Assembly (NCBI GenBank): GCA_034336665.1 | Contig: CM067570.1 | Coordinates: forward strand, 17,298,502-17,362,501 | Origin: Luscinia megarhynchos | Lineage: Eukaryota; Chordata; Aves; Passeriformes; Turdidae | Direction of reading: 5' to 3' | Length of the DNA stretch: 64,000 bases | Part shown: positions 60,301 to 64,000 of the stretch, in pieces | How positions within the stretch are numbered: the first letter of the stretch is position 1 | Layout of the letters: each line of letters opens with the position of its first letter | Program-made: the position numbers and the translations under genes | Notes under the pieces: generated by a model | Database searches by the model: none | Told to the model about the DNA's origin: nothing | Seen by the model: the letters and a program-made list of their open reading frames with translations, nothing else

Positions 60301-63300
60301 ATTATGCTGCTTTATGCTGGCTGGACATTGCTGTTTACAATATGGTCTCCAAGCCAGTGCTAGGAGGCCAGATTGCAAGTTTGCAAAGAGCATTTCAATT
60401 TATAAATTTCTTTGCTATCTGAATTACAAAAATTGAGTGCTGCTCCCCATTGTTTTGAATGACACGGCATGGTTCATCCAGGAGATACTAATATCTGTCT
60501 GGCAACATGCAAAATTCAACTGAACTGAATATTTTGTAATATCCCTCATGCTTTATACCAGTTAGTCCCCAAAATTATGGCTGCTATTTTTGCTTGTAAC
60601 CTTCCAGTAGCTACAAAAAGGAGTTTTGCTACATGGAGAGCCAGTCAAGATACTTTTATGGCTCCTAAACAAAAAAGCACGACCAGGTCTTTTAGAAATG
60701 TCAGTTTAATACGAAGGTGGACAAAGAATCAAATTTTTGAAATTAATAAATCTGTAATTTTACAAGTAGTACTTGAAAATAAGCCATAAAGGTCATATTC
60801 CTACCACAGAAATTTCTCAGGCTGGAATATAAAGCATCATACACAAACAATTTTATCAGCATAGCTCTGGCAAGTGCTTCTGGTTCTCTTAAAATTCATC
60901 CCTTTGTGTCTTAATCTGCAGTAAAAAGGGCAGTCTGTCCTGCTGGCGCACATACTTTTCATGATTTTTAAAAAGAACTTTTTTGCAGCTGACTTGACGT
61001 TTGTATTCCACATGCCAGCAATGTCTTCACTAAACATGTGAGTAGAGTAACAATACATATACAATGCAGGATGTCACTTAGTAATATATCATGGTGTAAA
61101 AGAAGATTAATGACATCATCCAGGTAAGGGACAGGATTTGCCTAATATGAGAAATGCAATCATTTAAAAACACAGAAAGAAGAAGAGTGATGATGGAATC
61201 TGGGCAGGAGGCATGTAAAGGACAAGAAGCCCATTACAGATGTCCCTGTTTAGGAATATGTGGCACTGATTTGGACTCTTAACTCGCCAGGAGAAAAACA
61301 GTAGCAGAAAACTGGTACTTGGCAGATACATGCTGCAGAAGATGACTGATTCCATTCTTCAGCAAACAAAATTTAGGAGTTTCTTGCATTTTACTGATCA
61401 CATCATAAACAAATTAGAAGTAATATTGTAATAACTGACAGTTTGCCCCACAGTAAGGCTATGCTTACAATTGTTAGTTTATTTTTATTACCATATAGCT
61501 TAGGAGTGTTTCTTGCAGAGAAGGATTTCATTGTGATAAGGGTTGAACAAACCTAGATCAAAAATTGACTCCTGATTGAATGTCCTTCAGTCTGAGGACT
61601 AAACAAAAGGCAATGTAAGGGTAAAGACTTATGGAGAATTATGACATGACAATATTCATCAGCAGCATCACTGACATCAGTTCATTTAGTGACCCAAAGG
61701 TCTACTTTTTGCTGGCTCCTTTGCAAAGGAAAATTTTAAAGCAGACTTTTGAAATCTTAAAGACAGTTTTTCAAATGTGCATGGGATTTCCCTTCTATAG
61801 CATGGGAAAGGGTAATAGTATATCTAAAAAATGTTGAGTAAAACCTGCAAGCTGAGAGCATTGGGGGACTTTTCAACAGCACAGAACCAAAGAGGCAAAC
61901 ATCCAAGCAGAGGAAAGTATCCAAGTAAAAGAGAAGTGAAATAATTTAGATTAGCAAAGGAAAAATAAAGGAGCAAAGAATGCTCTGGGTATGTATGCAA
62001 TCAGGAGTACAGGTTAGATCAGCACTGCCATTATTTCCACTGTTACTCACTATGTTCATTGTTAAATAAATTGTGATTCATGTTTCTCAACCACTATCAA
62101 ACTAGAGTAAACTACCTATTCTTAAACTTAAAATGTTTATTGTACAATGTCACTTGAATCCATCAGCATGCATGCAAAAATGAATTATACCTGGCCAAAT
62201 AGAGCAACTTAATAAGTGCCACATAAATTTAGAAAACAGAACACCATCGCCCAGTCTGGAACATACTTTCAAATATGAAAGTACACTTGAAAATAAAACT
62301 CTTCCAAAACTGAAGCAAATAGTAATTTCTAGCTAAAAAGCTGCTGGGTTAAATATTTTATTAAAGATAGGGGGCAGGGAAATAAACTAAATTAATGATA
62401 GAACTTATAAATTTCCTAGCATCCTAAAATGAGATCCATCCCCTTCACTTTACCATTGTGGTCTGCTTCAGAAGGGCCATTTGCCTATGAAATTCAGTTA
62501 CTATTTACAACATGACACCATCTGAAATGTAAAACCATGATCAAAGTACAATAAAGTCCATAGAAATCACAGTTTGTATACAGCTACTCAGTCTTCAACT
62601 GAAGAATTTTCTCTTTCCCTCTCTCATACAAATGCATTTTGCCTTCAACTGCACCTAGAATAAGTACATTTTCCAGGGCTATTTGACTCACAACTTAGCC
62701 AGACTACACTAACTGATAGCACTTATTTTCTTGGAAAGCATGTTTTCTGGGCACTGACAAGCACAATTTTTCTGAGTGCAGGGCCCAGCACTAGGGTGGG
62801 GGGGGGGAAAATCAAAATTTGCCACTTATTAAAATAAATGTCCTTGATGCTTTGTGCAGACAAAAATACTCTCCCCTTAACCCCCCAAGTCCATTAACTT
62901 TAGGAGAGCAGTTCTGCAGTTTGCTGGTCTCCTATGATGCCCTTTTCACAGCAACATGATAAGCTCTCGATACACAAGGAGCTGTTCTTTGTAGCTTAAT
63001 GTAGGATATATGGTAACTTCTTACCTTCTTAACCCTCTGGGATTCCCAGGATTTGTATACTGTGTGTTTTCCTTATCTGTTTTTCTAAGAGTTCCACCTA
63101 GAATTTAAGAATTTATAAATTTATTATCTTTCCCAGGCTTAGTCAATAGATAAGAATTGCACTTTAACTTTCCTTCACAGTTTTTTGTCTTTTTTTTTTT
63201 TTATTTTATTGTCAAGATAGTTCAAGTTACTTGTTGCTCCAGGCTGTCTGTTAATTTGTTCATTCTTCCAGAGCTGGCATGCTTTACATATCCATGGGCA

Positions 63301-64000
63301 TAAATCATAGAGTGTTCCTGGTAACAGGAAGCATTTTAATTTAATCCGTAGAGTCTGAATTGAAGCAGGCAGCAGAGCCACAGCTTTACAGAAAACACAG
63401 CCACACTGCCTGCCTGGCCTGATAACTTTAAAGACAACTTCCAAATTCTTGTCCTAGTTTGTTTTAGTATGAATGCAAACATCAATATTGCTTTTTGGGA
63501 AATGGTCTTTTCATTCTTACCTAACTAGGAACAGAAAGTGGATACTCCTAAAAGCTTTATAAAGAAGTCCTGCTGTAGTTTTCACTAACAACAAACTAGA
63601 AATACCAGGTTGAATATTGAAGTGAGGCAGTCATTTCACATCATTTTTTCTTGAATGATTCCTCTTTAGAGTTGGGCTGCTTATCTTTGCAAACCTCTCA
63701 ATGCCTTCATTTGCCAATCTCCCTCTAAACTCCTTCCTTTCTTCTTCTGAATGTTTCTGTAAAATCTTGCCAATGCTTTTGGATCATATATACCAATGAT
63801 CTGATTGCACCATTATTTATTTTACTATTTCTTTGTTTCTTAATTTGTTTCTTACAAACACTAAAAGCATATGAGCATATGAGAGACTAGTTAGGCACCG
63901 TGTCACAGTGTCCCATTCCCCTTTCTGGTCAAGATCCAGAGTACATGATTGTATTCTGCTACTTGACATCAATTTGTCTGAAAGCACTTGCCTGCAGTTT
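54351..64000. other. AT-rich non-coding stretch (9.6 kb)
   Basis: No gene, RNA gene or recognised repeat family. Noted items are a perfect hairpin followed by a T-run at 56,699-56,730, a G10 run at 62,798-62,807, a CATCCAG|GTAAGGG donor-like site at about 61,127 without a partner exon, and several homopolymer A/T runs. Overlapping frames around 60.1-60.4 kb occur on both strands without coding signs. Confidence 0.5.
56699..56725 (+). repeat. Perfect hairpin with T-run
   Basis: AGTGATATGGT, five-base loop TTCAC, ACCATATCACT, followed at once by TTTTTT. The stem is 11 bp without mismatch. The shape resembles the 3' end of a Pol III transcript or a short hairpin RNA, but no promoter boxes were identified upstream. 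Confidence 0.8.

Overview
The window is vertebrate nuclear DNA, almost certainly from a bird. The main evidence is several CR1 (chicken-repeat-1 type) LINE copies. Some keep their characteristic 3' end with the TCTATGATTCTATGA-type octamer terminus, and two copies keep translatable pieces of the CR1 reverse transcriptase. Ancient amniote MIR/CORE-like SINE relics are also present. The sequence is AT-rich, sparse in repeats and has one large CpG island. No prokaryotic gene organisation, CRISPR array, rRNA or tRNA gene was seen, and no complete protein-coding gene could be recognised.

Layout. Positions 1-35,650 are AT-rich non-coding DNA, best read as a very long first intron or a regulatory desert. 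They hold two MIR-like SINEs (about 7.46-7.59 and 9.10-9.37 kb), one arm of an old palindromic repeat (9.66 kb), a small isolated CpG-rich patch with AP-1/MARE-like motifs (15.1-15.4 kb) and a pair of inverted ~127-bp repeats (22.33 and 24.30 kb). Positions 35,650-37,260 are the landmark of the window: a large CpG island flanked on its left by a candidate minus-strand 5' UTR exon. That exon ends in a consensus splice donor at 35,947/35,946. If this is right, the gene runs leftward, its coding exons lie beyond position 1, and the first 36 kb are its intron. From 37.3 to 42.3 kb are weak candidates for a plus-strand (divergent) transcript: a spliced-looking exon at 38,247-38,385 and a partly open, protein-like segment at 41.4-42.24 kb that may be a decayed exon or pseudogene.

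The right-hand part (40-64 kb) is AT-rich intergenic or intronic sequence with most of the CR1 copies. These include a nested pair at 48.8-51.3 kb, where a minus-strand CR1 with an internal deletion sits inside an older plus-strand CR1. An inverted-repeat (MITE-like) element lies at 43.5 kb and a second old repeat at 44.9 kb.

Nothing here proves a novel biological system. The observations most worth following are the inverted 127-bp pair, the promoter region with an unusually CpG-rich AT-rich shoulder, the isolated 15.2-kb CpG patch, the perfect palindromes at 40.39 and 56.71 kb, and the unrecognised coding-like segment at 41.4-42.2 kb. Gene identities are left open because no coding exon was recognised.
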